Shown here piece after piece: positions 27,295 through 37,671 of a DNA stretch of 64,000 bases. The notes under the pieces are model-generated. The model searched no databases and was not told where the DNA came from. It saw only the letters and a program-made list of their open reading frames with translations. How positions within the stretch are numbered: the stretch's first letter is position 1; each line of letters opens with the position of its first letter. The position numbers and the translations under genes were made by a program. The stretch lies in NCBI RefSeq assembly GCF_014199615.1, contig NZ_JACHOB010000001.1, positions 310,001-374,000 on the forward strand, read 5' to 3'. This DNA is from Parvularcula dongshanensis. GTDB taxonomy: Bacteria > Pseudomonadota > Alphaproteobacteria > Caulobacterales > Parvularculaceae.

Positions 27295-29076
27295 CTACAT
27301 GCGGGGCGGCAGCGCGATCCCGAGGAGGTCCAGCACCGTGTGCAGCTGCTCGCTCGTCGCCTTGGCGAGGGCGAGCCGCGAGGTCCTGACGTCCCTGTCC
27401 GCCTCGTCCCCGATTCGGCAGGCGGCGTAGAAGCGGCTGAAGGCCTGAGCGACGGCGTAGGCGTGGTCGCAAAGGACGTGCGGCATCCGCCGGTCGTGCG
27501 AGGCCCGAAGCGCGTCGGGGTAGGCGGCCAAGGCGAGCGCGAGGTCGCGCTCGGCCTCGTGCCCGATGCGGAAACCGTCGGCCCCGCCCTCATAGGCGGC
27601 CTTCTGCAGGACCGAATCGATCCTGACCGCGGCGTAGAGAAGGTAGGGGCCCGTCTTGCCCTCGAAGGCCACGAACCGGTCGAGGTCGAAGACGTAGTCG
27701 GTGGTGCGCGGGTTCGAGAGGTCGGCGAACTTGAGCGCGGCCATGCCGACGGCCTCGGCGATCGCCTGGCGCTCCTCTTCGGGGTAGTCCGCCCCCACCC
27801 CGCCTTCGGACAGGCGGTCGCGGGCTTTGCCGAGCACCATCTCGAAGAGGTCGGAGAGGCGCAGAACGCCGCCTGCCCGCGTCTTGAACGGCTTGCCGTC
27901 CTTGCCGTTCATCGTGCCGAAGCCGCAGAACTCGAGGCGGTCCTCGGCCATGATCCCGGCCGCGTCCGCCGCGCGGAAGACCTGTTCGAAGTGCTCGCCC
28001 TGCCGCTTGTCGACGACGTAGAGGCAACGCTCGAAGCCCTCCTCCGCCCGCTCGTCGATGGTCGCAAGGTCGGTCGAGCCGTAGCCGACGGAGCCGTTCG
28101 ACTTGATCATCAGGAGCGGCGGCATCTCCTTCTTGTCGTCCGCGCGCGCGACGCGGACGACCTTGGCGCCGTCCGACTCCTCGAGCAGCCCCTGCCCCTC
28201 GAGCCGCGCGACCAGGGGCGCGATGCGGTCGTTGACGCTCGCCTCGCCGCGCCACAGCTCGAACTGCGCGCCGAGGCGTCCGTAGTCCGCTTCGAGGGCG
28301 GGCAGGGAGACGTCGATGAAGTGCTGCCAGAGGGCCCGGTAGCCGGGACGCCCCGCCTGAAGCGCGGCCGTCGCGCCCTGCGCCTTCGCGAGCCGGGACG
28401 CGGCGGCTTCGCGCACGGCCGTGTCCAGCTCGTCCTTCTTGGCTTTGCAGGCGGCCGAGGCGCGCGGATAGAGCGCGGCGAGGTCGTCCACCGTGACGGG
28501 GCTCTCTTCCGGATAGGGTCCTTCGAAGCCCTCGTCGAAGTAGGGAAGATCCGGACGCTCCTCCGCCATCTGCACGATGAGCTGCCCCATCTGCAGTCCC
28601 CAGTCGCCGAGGTGGATGTCGCCGACCGCCTCGTGCCCGACGGCCCTCAGCGTCCGCTTGATCGCCTCGCCGATGAGGGCGGAGCGAAGGTGGCCGACGT
28701 GAAGGGGCTTGGCGACGTTCGCGCCGCCATAGTCGACGACGATCTTCTGCGGCGTCGGTGCGGTCCACCCCGCAGGCGCCGCCTGCGCCGCCTCGGAAAG
28801 CGCCTCGTCGGTCAGGGTGAGGTTCAGGAAGCCCGGCCCTGCGAGCTCGACGGTGGCGAACACCGCCTCGCCCTTCAGCGCCTTGGCCACCGCCGCGCCG
28901 ACCTCGCGCGGGTTGCGCTTCGCCTGCTTCGCGGCCGCCAGCGCGCCGTTGCACTGGAACTGGCAGAGGTCGGGCCGGTCCGACGGCCGCACCGTGCCCA
29001 GGGCCGCGTCCAGCCCTTGCGCCTCGAAGGCGCGTCCGACGACCGCCGACAGCCTGTCCGTTAGGGTCGCGCTCAC
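27295..29076 (-). CDS. argS: Arginine-tRNA ligase
   Basis: The 593-residue class I synthetase has the N-terminal Arg-specific domain (about 1-100), the HIGH-equivalent GANVAKPLHVGHLRSALIGE near 118-137, and the KMSKS-region-equivalent following FKTRAGGVLRLSDLF. It ends with a DALR anticodon-binding domain (AVRIDSVLQKA near 484, DLLGIALPPRM at the C-terminus). Length is normal. It lies four bases downstream of the lipoprotein gene, so the two are co-transcribed. Confidence 0.97.
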   Translation of the reverse strand: MSATLTDRLSAVVGRAFEAQGLDAALGTVRPSDRPDLCQFQCNGALAAAKQAKRNPREVGAAVAKALKGEAVFATVELAGPGFLNLTLTDEALSEAAQAAPAGWTAPTPQKIVVDYGGANVAKPLHVGHLRSALIGEAIKRTLRAVGHEAVGDIHLGDWGLQMGQLIVQMAEERPDLPYFDEGFEGPYPEESPVTVDDLAALYPRASAACKAKKDELDTAVREAAASRLAKAQGATAALQAGRPGYRALWQHFIDVSLPALEADYGRLGAQFELWRGEASVNDRIAPLVARLEGQGLLEESDGAKVVRVARADDKKEMPPLLMIKSNGSVGYGSTDLATIDERAEEGFERCLYVVDKRQGEHFEQVFRAADAAGIMAEDRLEFCGFGTMNGKDGKPFKTRAGGVLRLSDLFEMVLGKARDRLSEGGVGADYPEEERQAIAEAVGMAALKFADLSNPRTTDYVFDLDRFVAFEGKTGPYLLYAAVRIDSVLQKAAYEGGADGFRIGHEAERDLALALAAYPDALRASHDRRMPHVLCDHAYAVAQAFSRFYAACRIGDEADRDVRTSRLALAKATSEQLHTVLDLLGIALPPRM

Positions 29077-29080
29077 GGCG

Positions 29081-29644
29081 TCAAAGCTCCGGGAACTTCA
29101 GGCTGTCGCCCGAGCGGTTGTAGAGGAGCTGGTCCCGCGTCAGCACGAAGCCGACCGCGATCTCGAAGTTGGTGCCGGCCGTGTCCGCGTTCGCGCGCGG
29201 GATGACGATGCCGTCGACTTCATCGGTCAGGGTCACGGTCGCCCGTCCCTCGCGGAAGGTGACGGGTAGCGTGAACTCAGACTTCTCGATCAGGTCGCGG
29301 TTCGTCCGCGTCACCGCGACGAAGTACTGAAGCTCGTGCTGGTAGCCGCTCGCCGCCGGCCCGCGGCCGAGCGCGAAGTCGATCTCGATCTCGGCGCTGA
29401 TCGGCGTGTCCTCGACGTAGCGGCAATTGGTCCGCACGTCGCGCACCTCGCCGGTCCAGGCGACCGTATCAAGGCTCGGCTCGCCGTCGAACTCGATGAT
29501 CCGCGCCGCATCGTCGAGGACGAAGACGTTGGGGCACGGGGCGGGGTTCGCCTGCTCCGCCCGTCGGCGCGATTCCCGCAGCGAGGAGCAGCCTGCGAGC
29601 AGCAGGAGCGTGAGGAGAAGAGCGGGGATCGTGAAGCGTGCCAT
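29081..29644 (-). CDS. Lipoprotein of unknown function, upstream of argS
   Basis: The open frame extends to 29821, but [21 protein letters not shown] at 29644 is a perfect lipoprotein signal (lipobox LAGC) with GAGGAA upstream. The 187-residue product has a periplasmic beta-rich domain ([58 protein letters not shown]). I do not recognise the family by name. It is four bases from argS, so is co-transcribed, but no functional link is obvious. Confidence 0.82.
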   Translation of the reverse strand: MARFTIPALLLTLLLLAGCSSLRESRRRAEQANPAPCPNVFVLDDAARIIEFDGEPSLDTVAWTGEVRDVRTNCRYVEDTPISAEIEIDFALGRGPAASGYQHELQYFVAVTRTNRDLIEKSEFTLPVTFREGRATVTLTDEVDGIVIPRANADTAGTNFEIAVGFVLTRDQLLYNRSGDSLKFPEL

Positions 29645-29744
29645 GAAGCGTTCCTCGTGCCGCCCCTGTCGGGCGCGCCGGGAAGCGCTTATAGACATAT
29701 GGACCGCAGACGCCACCGCCCCCGGGGGCGGACGAAGGATTACG

Positions 29745-30710
29745 ATGACGAAGCCTCCGCTGACGCTGCGCCTCGCGAGCCCCCGCGGCTTCTGCGCCGG
29801 GGTCGAGCGCGCCATCATCATGGTCGAACGCGCGATCGAGCGCTTCGGCGCGCCGGTCTACGTCCGCCACGAGATCGTCCACAACGAGACGGTCGTGCGC
29901 CGCCTGCGCGAGATGGGCGCGGTCTTCGTCGACGAGCTCGACGAGGTGCCGGGCGACCGCCCCGTCCTCTTCTCGGCTCACGGCGTGCCCAAATCGGTAC
30001 CGGCGGAGGCCGAGCGGCGGAACCTCCTCTACCTCGACGCGACCTGTCCCCTGGTCTCGAAGGTGCACATCGAGGCGCAGCGCCACTTCGACCGGGGCCA
30101 CCACGTCCTCCTCATCGGTCATGCCGGCCATCCCGAGGTGATCGGCACGATGGGCCAGCTGCCCGAAGGCGCGGTCACGCTGATCGACACGCCCGCGGAT
30201 GCGGAGGCGTTCGAGCCGCCGCTCGGCGCGGACGGCGCCCCGCGGTCCCTCGCCTACGTCACGCAGACGACGCTGTCGGTCGAAGAGGCGGCGACGGTGA
30301 TCAGCATCCTGCGGCGCCGCTTCCCCGGCATCCACGTGCCGCACAAGGACGACATCTGCTACGCGACGACCAACCGCCAGGAGGCGGCGGCCGTCATCTC
30401 GGCCGAGGCCGACGCGTTGATCGTGATCGGCTCCGAGACCTCGTCGAACTCGAAGCGCCTGGTCGAGGTCGGACGCAAGGCGGGTTGCCCCTACGCCGTG
30501 CTCGCGGAGGATGCGGCCGCGATCGACTGGGAGACGCTGGGCCGCCTCGCGCCGGGCGTCGTCGCGCTGACGGCAGGGGCGTCCGCGCCGGAGGCGGTGG
30601 TGCAGGGCGTGATCGACGCGTTCGCCGATCGCTACGACCTGACCGTGGACGAGGTCGAGACGACCCGCGAGACGGTCACCTTCAAGCTGCCCCGCGCGCT
30701 CGCGGAGTAG
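29745..30710 (+). CDS. ispH: 4-hydroxy-3-methylbut-2-enyl diphosphate reductase
   Basis: The 321-residue enzyme is the last step of the MEP isoprenoid pathway, making IPP and DMAPP with a [4Fe-4S] cluster. The three cluster cysteines are visible: [12 protein letters not shown] (Cys17), [12 protein letters not shown], and KAGCPYAV. Active-site motifs [26 protein letters not shown] and SSNS are intact. The start is [17 protein letters not shown] at 29745; the upstream extension of the frame overlaps the lipoprotein gene and is not credible. It is divergent from the lipoprotein/argS operon. Confidence 0.97.
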   Translation: MTKPPLTLRLASPRGFCAGVERAIIMVERAIERFGAPVYVRHEIVHNETVVRRLREMGAVFVDELDEVPGDRPVLFSAHGVPKSVPAEAERRNLLYLDATCPLVSKVHIEAQRHFDRGHHVLLIGHAGHPEVIGTMGQLPEGAVTLIDTPADAEAFEPPLGADGAPRSLAYVTQTTLSVEEAATVISILRRRFPGIHVPHKDDICYATTNRQEAAAVISAEADALIVIGSETSSNSKRLVEVGRKAGCPYAVLAEDAAAIDWETLGRLAPGVVALTAGASAPEAVVQGVIDAFADRYDLTVDEVETTRETVTFKLPRALAE

Positions 30711-30713
30711 CCC

Positions 30714-31976
30714 CTACTCCGCCGCGCGGATGGCCGGCTTCTGAGGGGCGACCGCCCGGAGGTCGGGACGGAACTCGGGCACGAGGTGATGCACCGCGTC
30801 CTCTAGGCCTTCCCTGTTCGCGGCCTTGGCGTGCCGCACGACGTCGGCGAGGCGCGGGTTCAGAAGCGGCAGGTCGATCATGGAGGGACTGGCGAGCAGC
30901 ACGCCGTCCGCGCCCGTCTTCACCAGCCGCTCGAGGTCGGAGAAGATCTCCTCGTAGAGCTTCTCGCCGGGGCGTAGCCCCGTGAACTCGATTCGGATGT
31001 CCTCGTGCGGGCGGAGGCCGGCCGCGTCGATCATGCGCTCGGCCAGCGTGGTGATGTTCACGGGCTCGCCCATGTCGAGGACGAAGATGCGTCCGTCGTG
31101 ACTGTCGTCGCTGCCGGGCGCGCGGTCCTTGAGGGCGGCCGCCTGCAGGACGAGCTGCACGGCTTCGCGCGTGGTCATGAAGTAGCGCTTCACGTCGGGA
31201 TGGGTCACCGTGATCGGACCGCCCCGCGCGATCTGGCGCTGGAAGAGCGGCGCGACCGAGCCCGTCGAGCCCAGGACGTTGCCGAAGCGCACGGTGACGA
31301 AGCGCGTGCCCGACTGCGCGACGTCGAGCGCCTGGGCGTAGAGCTCGGCGATGCGCTTGGTCGCGCCCATGAAGTTGGTCGGGTTCACCGCCTTGTCGGT
31401 CGAGATGAAGACGACCGCGTCGACGCCCGTCTCGACGGCGGCGTCGAAGACGTTCTTCGCGCCGAGCACGTTGACGAGGGCCGCCGGGCACGGGTTCGCC
31501 TCGACGATGGGCACGTGCTTGTACGCGGCGGCGTGCAGAACGACCTGCGGGGCGACGTCCCGGAAGACGTCCATCAGGTGGTCCCGGCGGCACACGTCCA
31601 CGAGGCGCGAGTGGATGAGCTTCGCATGCCCTTCCTGACGCATCTCGAGGTCGATCTCGTAGAGGTTGAACTCGGCGTTATCGACCAGCACCAGGCGTGA
31701 CGGTCCGAAACCCGCCACCTGCCGTGCAAGCTCCGAGCCGATCGTCCCCCCCGCCCCCGTGATCATGACCGTCTTGCCGGCGATGAGCCGCGAGGCGGCG
31801 CGCAGGTCCGGCTTGCGCGGTTCCCGGCCGAGGAGCTGCGCGGAGTCCATCTCGAGAAGACCGAGCCCGAACGGCGCCGGGCGCGGCGTCACGAGGTCCG
31901 TGCGTCGCCGCCGCATGAGGTTGCCCAGTCGAGGCTTCTGAGAGGTGGAGCCGCGTCGGCCCGGCCGATCTATCAT
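30714..31976 (-). CDS. CapD/FlaA1-type nucleotide-sugar dehydratase, membrane-less
   Basis: The 420-residue SDR-type dehydratase has the Rossmann motif ITGAGGTIGSEL near 58-70, HAAAYKHVPI, and catalytic STDKAVNPTNFMGATKR. Proteins of this group (CapD, FlaA1, PglF, WbpM) make 4-keto-6-deoxy UDP-sugars used for glycans. The N-terminal membrane segments of full CapD are missing; the first 55 residues are basic. I use ATG at 31976; the frame extends to a TTG at 32000. It converges on ispH and lies near a heparinase-like gene, in a likely polysaccharide context. Confidence 0.87.
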   Translation of the reverse strand: MIDRPGRRGSTSQKPRLGNLMRRRRTDLVTPRPAPFGLGLLEMDSAQLLGREPRKPDLRAASRLIAGKTVMITGAGGTIGSELARQVAGFGPSRLVLVDNAEFNLYEIDLEMRQEGHAKLIHSRLVDVCRRDHLMDVFRDVAPQVVLHAAAYKHVPIVEANPCPAALVNVLGAKNVFDAAVETGVDAVVFISTDKAVNPTNFMGATKRIAELYAQALDVAQSGTRFVTVRFGNVLGSTGSVAPLFQRQIARGGPITVTHPDVKRYFMTTREAVQLVLQAAALKDRAPGSDDSHDGRIFVLDMGEPVNITTLAERMIDAAGLRPHEDIRIEFTGLRPGEKLYEEIFSDLERLVKTGADGVLLASPSMIDLPLLNPRLADVVRHAKAANREGLEDAVHHLVPEFRPDLRAVAPQKPAIRAAE

Positions 31977-32080
31977 AGAGTTAGGTTGTCTCCGGCCCAA
32001 TCGTTAAGATGCTACCATCAGGCTCGAACAAGGCAAGAATCCGGTTAACAGGAAGTTGCGCTTGGCCTGTTTCTGCCATG

Positions 32081-33565
32081 TCACACTCGCCGCAAGGCCC
32101 AGCGGACACCTTCCCGCTCGGCGGTCAGCACGAGCTGGCGGCTCGGCCGCGGCGTTCCCGCCCCGGCATAGACGCCGTCTTCGATGGTGAGCTTCGCGGC
32201 GGCGGACTCGAAGCGCCAACTGCGCCCCGACCGCAGCACGAGCGTCGCGCGCCCCTCCGTGCCGCCGCGGGCCTCGACGCCCGGATGGAGGGGGAAGCGG
32301 TAGACGGCGCCCGGCATACGCGCCTGATCCTCGCCGAGAAGGGCCGCACCGTCCGCTTCGAGGAAGAGGCGCCGCTTGTGCCCTCCCTCCGCGCCTGAGC
32401 GCACCATGGCGAGGAGCGTGCCCGCGCGGCTGTCCTCGCGGTCGAGCGCGGCCGCGCCGTGCCCCGCCGCGTCGAGCGTCGCGGCCGCCGCGGGCCGCAG
32501 CAGCGCCTCGCGCCACGTGCTCAGCGCGGGGTCGATCGCCGCCAGCGCCGGCGAAGGCGCCCCGGCGGCGGTGATGAGGCGGTCCGGACCGTCGGTCAGC
32601 GCGAAGGCGCCCGCCCCGGCGTCCGAGGAGAGGCGCCCGAGGTCGACGTGGAGCAGCGTGCCCTGCGCGCCGGCTCGGGCGTAGCCGTAGTGTTCCAGGA
32701 CGGCGTCCGCCTCGCCCCGCATCAGGGGCAGGACCGCTTCGATCGCGCTGCGGTCTCCCTCGGTCCCGCCGGGCAGGACCGCGAGGCCGCCATCGCCGAC
32801 CCGCAGGCCGCCGAGAAGGAGGCGCAGCACGGCGAGGGCGGGCGGCAGATCCGCGGGCGCCGTCAGTCCGCGGGCGCGATAGGCCTCGCGCAGGCCGTGC
32901 AGGCTGACGGCGAGGCGCACGGCCTCGTGCGGATCGCGCAACCCCTTCGGCAGCGCGCCGCCCGCCAGGGCCGTCAGGCCGGCGGCGAGGGGCGGCTTCA
33001 CCACGCGCTCTTGCTCTGCGGCGAAGGGCAGGCAGAGGCCGCCAAGCGCGAGGCCGATCAGGAGCGGGAGGCGCTGCTCCGGCCCGGCCTTCCCCTTGAG
33101 GGAGCGGGCGAGGTGGCGCGTCTGACGGATCAGCGTTCCGAAGACCGCCTCGCGTTGCGGCGCGTCGCGCCCTTCGAGGAGCAAGCCCGAATGGCGTAGC
33201 ATCGCCTCCGTCCGCGCGGCGGTCAGCAAGGGCGCCCAGGGCTTGGGCGCGTAGCGTCCGTGCCCGCGCAGCCACGCCTCCCACAACACGCGGGCAGGGT
33301 GACGACCGTCGCCGCCTTCGCGCTCCCGCGCTGCGAGGGGCGCGAGCCAGCCGAAGCTCTGGGCGTAGGCGAAGGTCGAGGCTTCCCGGGCGAAGAAGGC
33401 GTCGGCATGTCGCGACGCGATGCGGGCCAGACGGTCGGCCAGCGCATCGTCAGGCCCCCAAGGGTCGGGCGGCGCCGCGAGCAGGCGGTCGGGCACCGGG
33501 CCACGCAGAGAGACGTCGTGATAGAAGCGGTTGCCCGCCGAGACGCGCTGTTGAGAGGTCGGCAC
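32081..33565 (-). CDS. Heparinase II/III-family protein
   Basis: The 494-residue cytoplasmic protein has an N-terminal alpha-helical toroid (about 40-250) and a C-terminal beta-sandwich with the family features HVDLGRLSSDAGAGAFALT and PLHPGVEARGGTEGRATL. It resembles the alphaproteobacterial group located between rpe and purH. It lacks a signal peptide, unlike extracellular polysaccharide lyases, so its role is unclear. It follows rpe by 11 bases in the same direction, which is conserved in alphaproteobacteria. Confidence 0.87.
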   Translation of the reverse strand: MPTSQQRVSAGNRFYHDVSLRGPVPDRLLAAPPDPWGPDDALADRLARIASRHADAFFAREASTFAYAQSFGWLAPLAAREREGGDGRHPARVLWEAWLRGHGRYAPKPWAPLLTAARTEAMLRHSGLLLEGRDAPQREAVFGTLIRQTRHLARSLKGKAGPEQRLPLLIGLALGGLCLPFAAEQERVVKPPLAAGLTALAGGALPKGLRDPHEAVRLAVSLHGLREAYRARGLTAPADLPPALAVLRLLLGGLRVGDGGLAVLPGGTEGDRSAIEAVLPLMRGEADAVLEHYGYARAGAQGTLLHVDLGRLSSDAGAGAFALTDGPDRLITAAGAPSPALAAIDPALSTWREALLRPAAAATLDAAGHGAAALDREDSRAGTLLAMVRSGAEGGHKRRLFLEADGAALLGEDQARMPGAVYRFPLHPGVEARGGTEGRATLVLRSGRSWRFESAAAKLTIEDGVYAGAGTPRPSRQLVLTAEREGVRWALRRV

Positions 33566-33576
33566 CGGACGGCCCC

Positions 33577-34251
33577 TCAGGCCAGAGCGCGCGAGGCGTG
33601 CGCGCGCAACGCTTGGATGTTCGCCGCGTAGGCCGAAGGCCCGCCCGCGAATACGGCCGATCCTGCGACGAGGGCGGTCGCGCCCGCCGCGACGATGCGG
33701 TCTGCGTTGTCCGGCGTCACGCCGCCGTCGATCTCGATCAGCGCACCGGTCCCCGCCTCGTCGACGATCGCGCGCAGCCGCTCGATCTTGCGCAGTTGGC
33801 TGTCGAGGAAGACCTGCCCGCCGAAGCCCGGATTGACCGACATGACGAGGACGACATCGCAGAGTTCGCGCACCTCGCCGACGACGTCCGGAGACGTCGC
33901 GGGGTTGATCGCGACGCCGGCTTTCTTGCCGAGCGCCTTGATCTTCTGAAGGCTGCTGTGAAGGTGCGGGCCGGCCTCGGCATGGACGTGGATCGTGTCG
34001 GCGCCCGCCTCCGCGAAGGCTTCGAGGTAGGGCGCGACGGGCTCGATCATCAGGTGGACATCGAAGGGCAGCGCGCTGTGCGGCCGGAGCGCACGGACCA
34101 TGCCGGGACCGAAGGTCAGGTTGGGAACGAAGTGCCCGTCCATGACGTCGATGTGGATCATGTCCGCGCCGGCTTCGTCCAGCCGTCGCACGGCGTCGCC
34201 GAGCGCGGCGAAGTCGGCGGAGAGGATCGAGGGGGCGATAAGCGGCAGCAT
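33577..34251 (-). CDS. rpe: Ribulose-phosphate 3-epimerase
   Basis: The 224-residue TIM-barrel enzyme interconverts ribulose-5-P and xylulose-5-P. Signatures present include [14 protein letters not shown] near 6-19, [19 protein letters not shown] near 31-49, [13 protein letters not shown] near 135-147 and [11 protein letters not shown] near 172-182. Length is normal. The unusual feature is the leader: about 100 bases upstream a complete terminator sits in the same direction (see that entry), with no gene before it. Confidence 0.97.
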   Translation of the reverse strand: MLPLIAPSILSADFAALGDAVRRLDEAGADMIHIDVMDGHFVPNLTFGPGMVRALRPHSALPFDVHLMIEPVAPYLEAFAEAGADTIHVHAEAGPHLHSSLQKIKALGKKAGVAINPATSPDVVGEVRELCDVVLVMSVNPGFGGQVFLDSQLRKIERLRAIVDEAGTGALIEIDGGVTPDNADRIVAAGATALVAGSAVFAGGPSAYAANIQALRAHASRALA

Positions 34252-34583
34252 AGGCGGCAGGTTAGACCCGTTCGCTCGCGATGTGGACGCCTAGTTTGCC
34301 AGACCCGAGACCGGGCCGGGAAACAGGCTGGGAACCGAGCCGAAAAGAAGAACGCCCGTCCGGGAGGGACGGGCGCCTTCGGTGCAAGGTCCGGCCTTGG
34401 AAGGCCGAGGGCGGTTCGGCGGGAAGCTGAGAACGAATACCGACCTCGTATTCGAGAAAGGCGGCGGAATTGAGACGGCCTGCTCGCGAAGCCGTGCTCG
34501 CCCGGGACGCCCCTTCGCCTTCGGCTTCATGGCCGCTTAACCGTGAGCGGGCAGAAAGGCGCAAACGAGAACACGGACGCCCC
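34252..34583. other. Non-coding leader region between rpe and the methyltransferase
   Basis: The two genes diverge. On the minus strand the region contains two hairpins before the terminator: GAATAC/GTATTC (34434-34439 and 34447-34452 region) and CGGCCTT/AAGGCCG (34392-34407). This could be a structured leader or small RNA. On the plus side 34470-34583 is open but has no ribosome site or conserved sequence before the methyltransferase start. I see no tRNA. Confidence 0.4.
34353..34375 (-). terminator. Orphan terminator upstream of rpe
   Basis: CGCCCGTCC (34353-34361) and GGACGGGCG (34367-34375) form a 9-base-pair stem with a 5-base loop. On the minus strand it is followed by TTCTTCTTTTCGG, a good U-rich run. 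No minus-strand gene lies to its right, so it must end a small RNA or leader transcript, or act as an attenuator for rpe. Confidence 0.7.
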
Positions 34584-35903
34584 ATGCCAAGCCAGCCCCT
34601 CGAACGCATCGCGACCTGCAGAGCCTGTGAGGGGACGGAGCTGACGGAGGCGTTCTGCCTGCCCGGCGAGGACCCTTGGGTCTTCTGCGGCGACGGTGAG
34701 GGGCGCGGCGGCTGCGGTCTCCTCCAGCGCGCCAGCGTCTGCGCCGAGGCGCCGCTCCTCGCGATCACGCCGCCGAGCTGGACCGAGCAGTACCGCCGCC
34801 GCACGGCCGCGGCCGAGGCGCTCGAGATGATGACGACGCGCGACGGTTGCGCCCTCGACATCGGCTGCGGCGACGGCGCTCTTCTGTCCGCCTACCCGCG
34901 CTGGGTCTCGCCGGTCGGCATCGATCCGCGCCTCCCCGCCAGCGGCGGGCAGGACTGGGGCTACGGCCTCGCCGAGGACTTCGTCACGCAGGACGGCCAG
35001 GACGCCCTCGACGAGGCGGGCTTCGGCCTCTTCGACGTCATCACCGCCGTCGGCGTCCTCGAAGAGGCCGAGGACCCCCTCGCCTTCCTCCTGCGCGCCC
35101 GCGACCGCCTGGCCGAGGACGGCGTCCTCGTCCTCGAGACGCCCTACGCCGCGCTCGCGCTGACCCGCACGCTCGGCAGCGCCTTCCACGACCGCGCCCG
35201 CGCCGTCTACATGCTCTCCGTGCTCGAGCGGCTCGCCCGCGCGGCGGCGCTCAAGATCGTCCGCGGCGCGATGACCGAGACCGCGGCGGGCTCGATTCGC
35301 CTCTTCCTGACCCACGCGGCCTATGCCGGGCACGACTACGAACCCTGGACCGAGGGCCTCGCCCGCCTCTGGGACGAAGAGGCGGCGCTCGCGCTTCACG
35401 GCCCGGCCCCCTACCGCGCCTTCGCCGCGCGGCACGCGGCGCGTGCGGCCGAGATCCAAGCGCTCGGCGCGACCGCGGCCGAACGCTTCGAACATGCCTA
35501 CGCCCTGTGCGGCGGTGAACGCATGGCCGCGGCGCTTCGTGGCGCGGGCCTGCCGGAAGGCTTCGTCACCGGGATCGTCGGCGAGGCCGGCCTTCCGGGC
35601 TATGCCGAGGGCCTCGACCGGCTGACCGAAGACGAGGCGCGCTCTGCGCCGCCGGACATCCTGATCGCGCCCGCCTGGCGCCGCCGCGAGTCCCTCGAGC
35701 AGTGGCACGGCTTCGTCATGGAGGGCGGCAAGCTGTGGTTCGTCGAGCCCGAGCTGCACGTCATCGACGCCCACAACTACGCCACCGAACTCGGCCGCGC
35801 CCTCGCGGTGACCGACGGCCCCGGTAGCGTCGAGTCGCTCCGCGCGGCCTTGAGCGCGATGCAGCGCCCGGCCCTCAGCGTGGTCGCGGAGCGCCGGGCC
35901 TGA
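34584..35903 (+). CDS. Class I methyltransferase with zinc-finger N-terminus (sugar C-methyltransferase-like)
   Basis: I use ATG at 34584 ([20 protein letters not shown]); the frame opens at 34470 but the extra residues are low-complexity. The 439-residue protein has an N-terminal Cys cluster ([17 protein letters not shown], about 11-48), then motif [17 protein letters not shown] near 88-103 and [20 protein letters not shown]. The layout of zinc-binding domain, methyltransferase core and a C-terminal domain resembles NovU/TylCIII-type sugar C-methyltransferases. It sits between rpe and purH, interrupting an order common in alphaproteobacteria. Confidence 0.8.
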   Translation: MPSQPLERIATCRACEGTELTEAFCLPGEDPWVFCGDGEGRGGCGLLQRASVCAEAPLLAITPPSWTEQYRRRTAAAEALEMMTTRDGCALDIGCGDGALLSAYPRWVSPVGIDPRLPASGGQDWGYGLAEDFVTQDGQDALDEAGFGLFDVITAVGVLEEAEDPLAFLLRARDRLAEDGVLVLETPYAALALTRTLGSAFHDRARAVYMLSVLERLARAAALKIVRGAMTETAAGSIRLFLTHAAYAGHDYEPWTEGLARLWDEEAALALHGPAPYRAFAARHAARAAEIQALGATAAERFEHAYALCGGERMAAALRGAGLPEGFVTGIVGEAGLPGYAEGLDRLTEDEARSAPPDILIAPAWRRRESLEQWHGFVMEGGKLWFVEPELHVIDAHNYATELGRALAVTDGPGSVESLRAALSAMQRPALSVVAERRA

Positions 35904-35979
35904 CGGCCTCTTTAGGCGCGACCTTGCTCCTCCGACCGGCGCGGACGATAAGCCGCCCGCGCCCGACCGGAGAACTCGA

Positions 35980-37560
35980 ATGACCGACGCCCGCATCCCG
36001 ATCCGAAGAGCCCTCCTCTCCGTCTCGGACAAGACCGGCGTCGCGGACCTCGCGCGCAGGCTGTCGGCGGCCGGCGTCGAACTCGTCTCGACCGGCGGCA
36101 CGGCGCGGCTCCTGCGCGACGAAGGGCTCGCGGTCAGGGACGTCTCGGACCTCACCGGCTTTCCCGAGGTGATGGACGGGCGCGTGAAGACGCTGCACCC
36201 CGGCGTCCATGGCGGCCTCCTCGCCGACCGCTCGAAGCCCGAGCATCTGAGCGCGATGGAGGCGCACGGCATCGCGCCGATCGACCTTCTCGTCGTCAAC
36301 CTCTACCCCTTCGAACGGGCGCTCGCCTCCGGCGCGGACGACGCGACCATGGTCGAGAACATCGACATCGGCGGGCCGGCCATGATCCGCGCGGCGGCGA
36401 AGAACCACGCCTTGGTCGCCGTCGTGACGGACCCCGAGGACTACGAGGTGATCCTCGGCGCGATCGGGAATGGCGGCACGAGCCTCGAGGAGCGCCGCCG
36501 CCTCGCGGGCATCGCCTACGGCCGCACTGCGCAGTACGACCAGATGATCGCGACCTGGTTCGCCAAGCAGGCGGGCGAGGCGCCGCGCCGGATCGGCATG
36601 GCCGGCCGCCTCGCGCAGACCCTGCGTTACGGCGAGAACCCGCACCAGGACGCCGCCGCCTATACGGACGGCACGAACAGGCCCGGCGTGCTGACGGCCG
36701 AGCAGGTGCAGGGCAAGGCGCTCTCCTACAACAACCTCAACGACACCGACGCGGCCTACGAGCTCGTCGCCGAGCTGCCGCGCGACCGGGCGGCGGTCGC
36801 GATCATCAAGCACGCGAACCCCTGCGGCGCGGCCGTCGGCGCGACCATCGCCGAGGCCTACGAGGCGGCGCTTCGGTGCGACCCGGTCTCGGCCTTCGGC
36901 GGCATCGTCGCGCTCAACCGCCCGCTCGACGGGCCGACGGCGGAGATGATCACCGGCATCTTCACCGAGGTCGTGATCGCGCCGGGCGCGGACGAAGCGG
37001 CACGCGCTGCCTTCGCCAAGAAGAAGAACCTGCGCCTCCTCGTCACGGACGCCCTGCCCGACCCGGACCAGCACGGCATGCTCCTGAAGCCCATCGCGGG
37101 CGGCTTCTTGTTCCAGGACAAGGACACGCGGCGGGTGAGCGCGGACGAGCTCAAGGTCGTCACCAAGCGTCAGCCGACGGATGAAGAGATGGCCGACCTC
37201 CTCTTCGCCTTCACGATCGCCAAGCACGTCAAGTCCAACGCCATCGTCTACGCCAAGAACGGCTCGACGGTCGGCGTGGGCGCTGGCCAGATGAGCCGGC
37301 TCGACTCGACCCGCATCGCCGCGATCAAGTCCGAGGACGCGGCCCTCGCGAGCAAGCTCAAAGAACCGCTCGTGAAGGGTTCGGTCGTCGCGTCCGATGC
37401 CTTCTTCCCCTTCGCCGACGGCCTCCTCGCCGCGGCGGCGGCGGGCGCGACGGCCGTGATCCAGCCCGGCGGCTCGATCCGCGACGACGAGGTGATCGAG
37501 GCCGCGGACAAGGAAGGCCTCGCCATGGTCTTCACCGGCGTGCGCCACTTCCGGCACTGA
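35980..37560 (+). CDS. purH: Bifunctional AICAR formyltransferase/IMP cyclohydrolase
   Basis: The 526-residue enzyme catalyses the last two steps of de novo IMP synthesis. The N-terminal cyclohydrolase half has SVSDKTGV and STGGTARLL with [16 protein letters not shown]. The C-terminal transformylase has [35 protein letters not shown] and catalytic residues through [21 protein letters not shown]. It ends FTGVRHFRH as usual. The start is preceded by GGAG eight bases upstream. Confidence 0.98.
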   Translation: MTDARIPIRRALLSVSDKTGVADLARRLSAAGVELVSTGGTARLLRDEGLAVRDVSDLTGFPEVMDGRVKTLHPGVHGGLLADRSKPEHLSAMEAHGIAPIDLLVVNLYPFERALASGADDATMVENIDIGGPAMIRAAAKNHALVAVVTDPEDYEVILGAIGNGGTSLEERRRLAGIAYGRTAQYDQMIATWFAKQAGEAPRRIGMAGRLAQTLRYGENPHQDAAAYTDGTNRPGVLTAEQVQGKALSYNNLNDTDAAYELVAELPRDRAAVAIIKHANPCGAAVGATIAEAYEAALRCDPVSAFGGIVALNRPLDGPTAEMITGIFTEVVIAPGADEAARAAFAKKKNLRLLVTDALPDPDQHGMLLKPIAGGFLFQDKDTRRVSADELKVVTKRQPTDEEMADLLFAFTIAKHVKSNAIVYAKNGSTVGVGAGQMSRLDSTRIAAIKSEDAALASKLKEPLVKGSVVASDAFFPFADGLLAAAAAGATAVIQPGGSIRDDEVIEAADKEGLAMVFTGVRHFRH

Positions 37561-37671
37561 CTTCGTCCCGGTCCGAACGGGTCGCCGGCCTGTACGCGCC
37601 GCACCCCTGGACGGTTGGGCGCGGGGAGGAACTCCCATACGTGTTGAGACGGGAAGCCGTCGGAGTGAACC

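Noticed and set aside
34291..34530. A 79-codon minus-strand frame upstream of rpe
   Set aside because: It runs through a good Rho-independent terminator and has low-complexity Pro/Arg/Ser composition.
37633..37660. GGAAC near the histidine kinase gene as an EcfG promoter
   Set aside because: The expected CGTT is not found at 16-17 bases; only CGGG is at that position.
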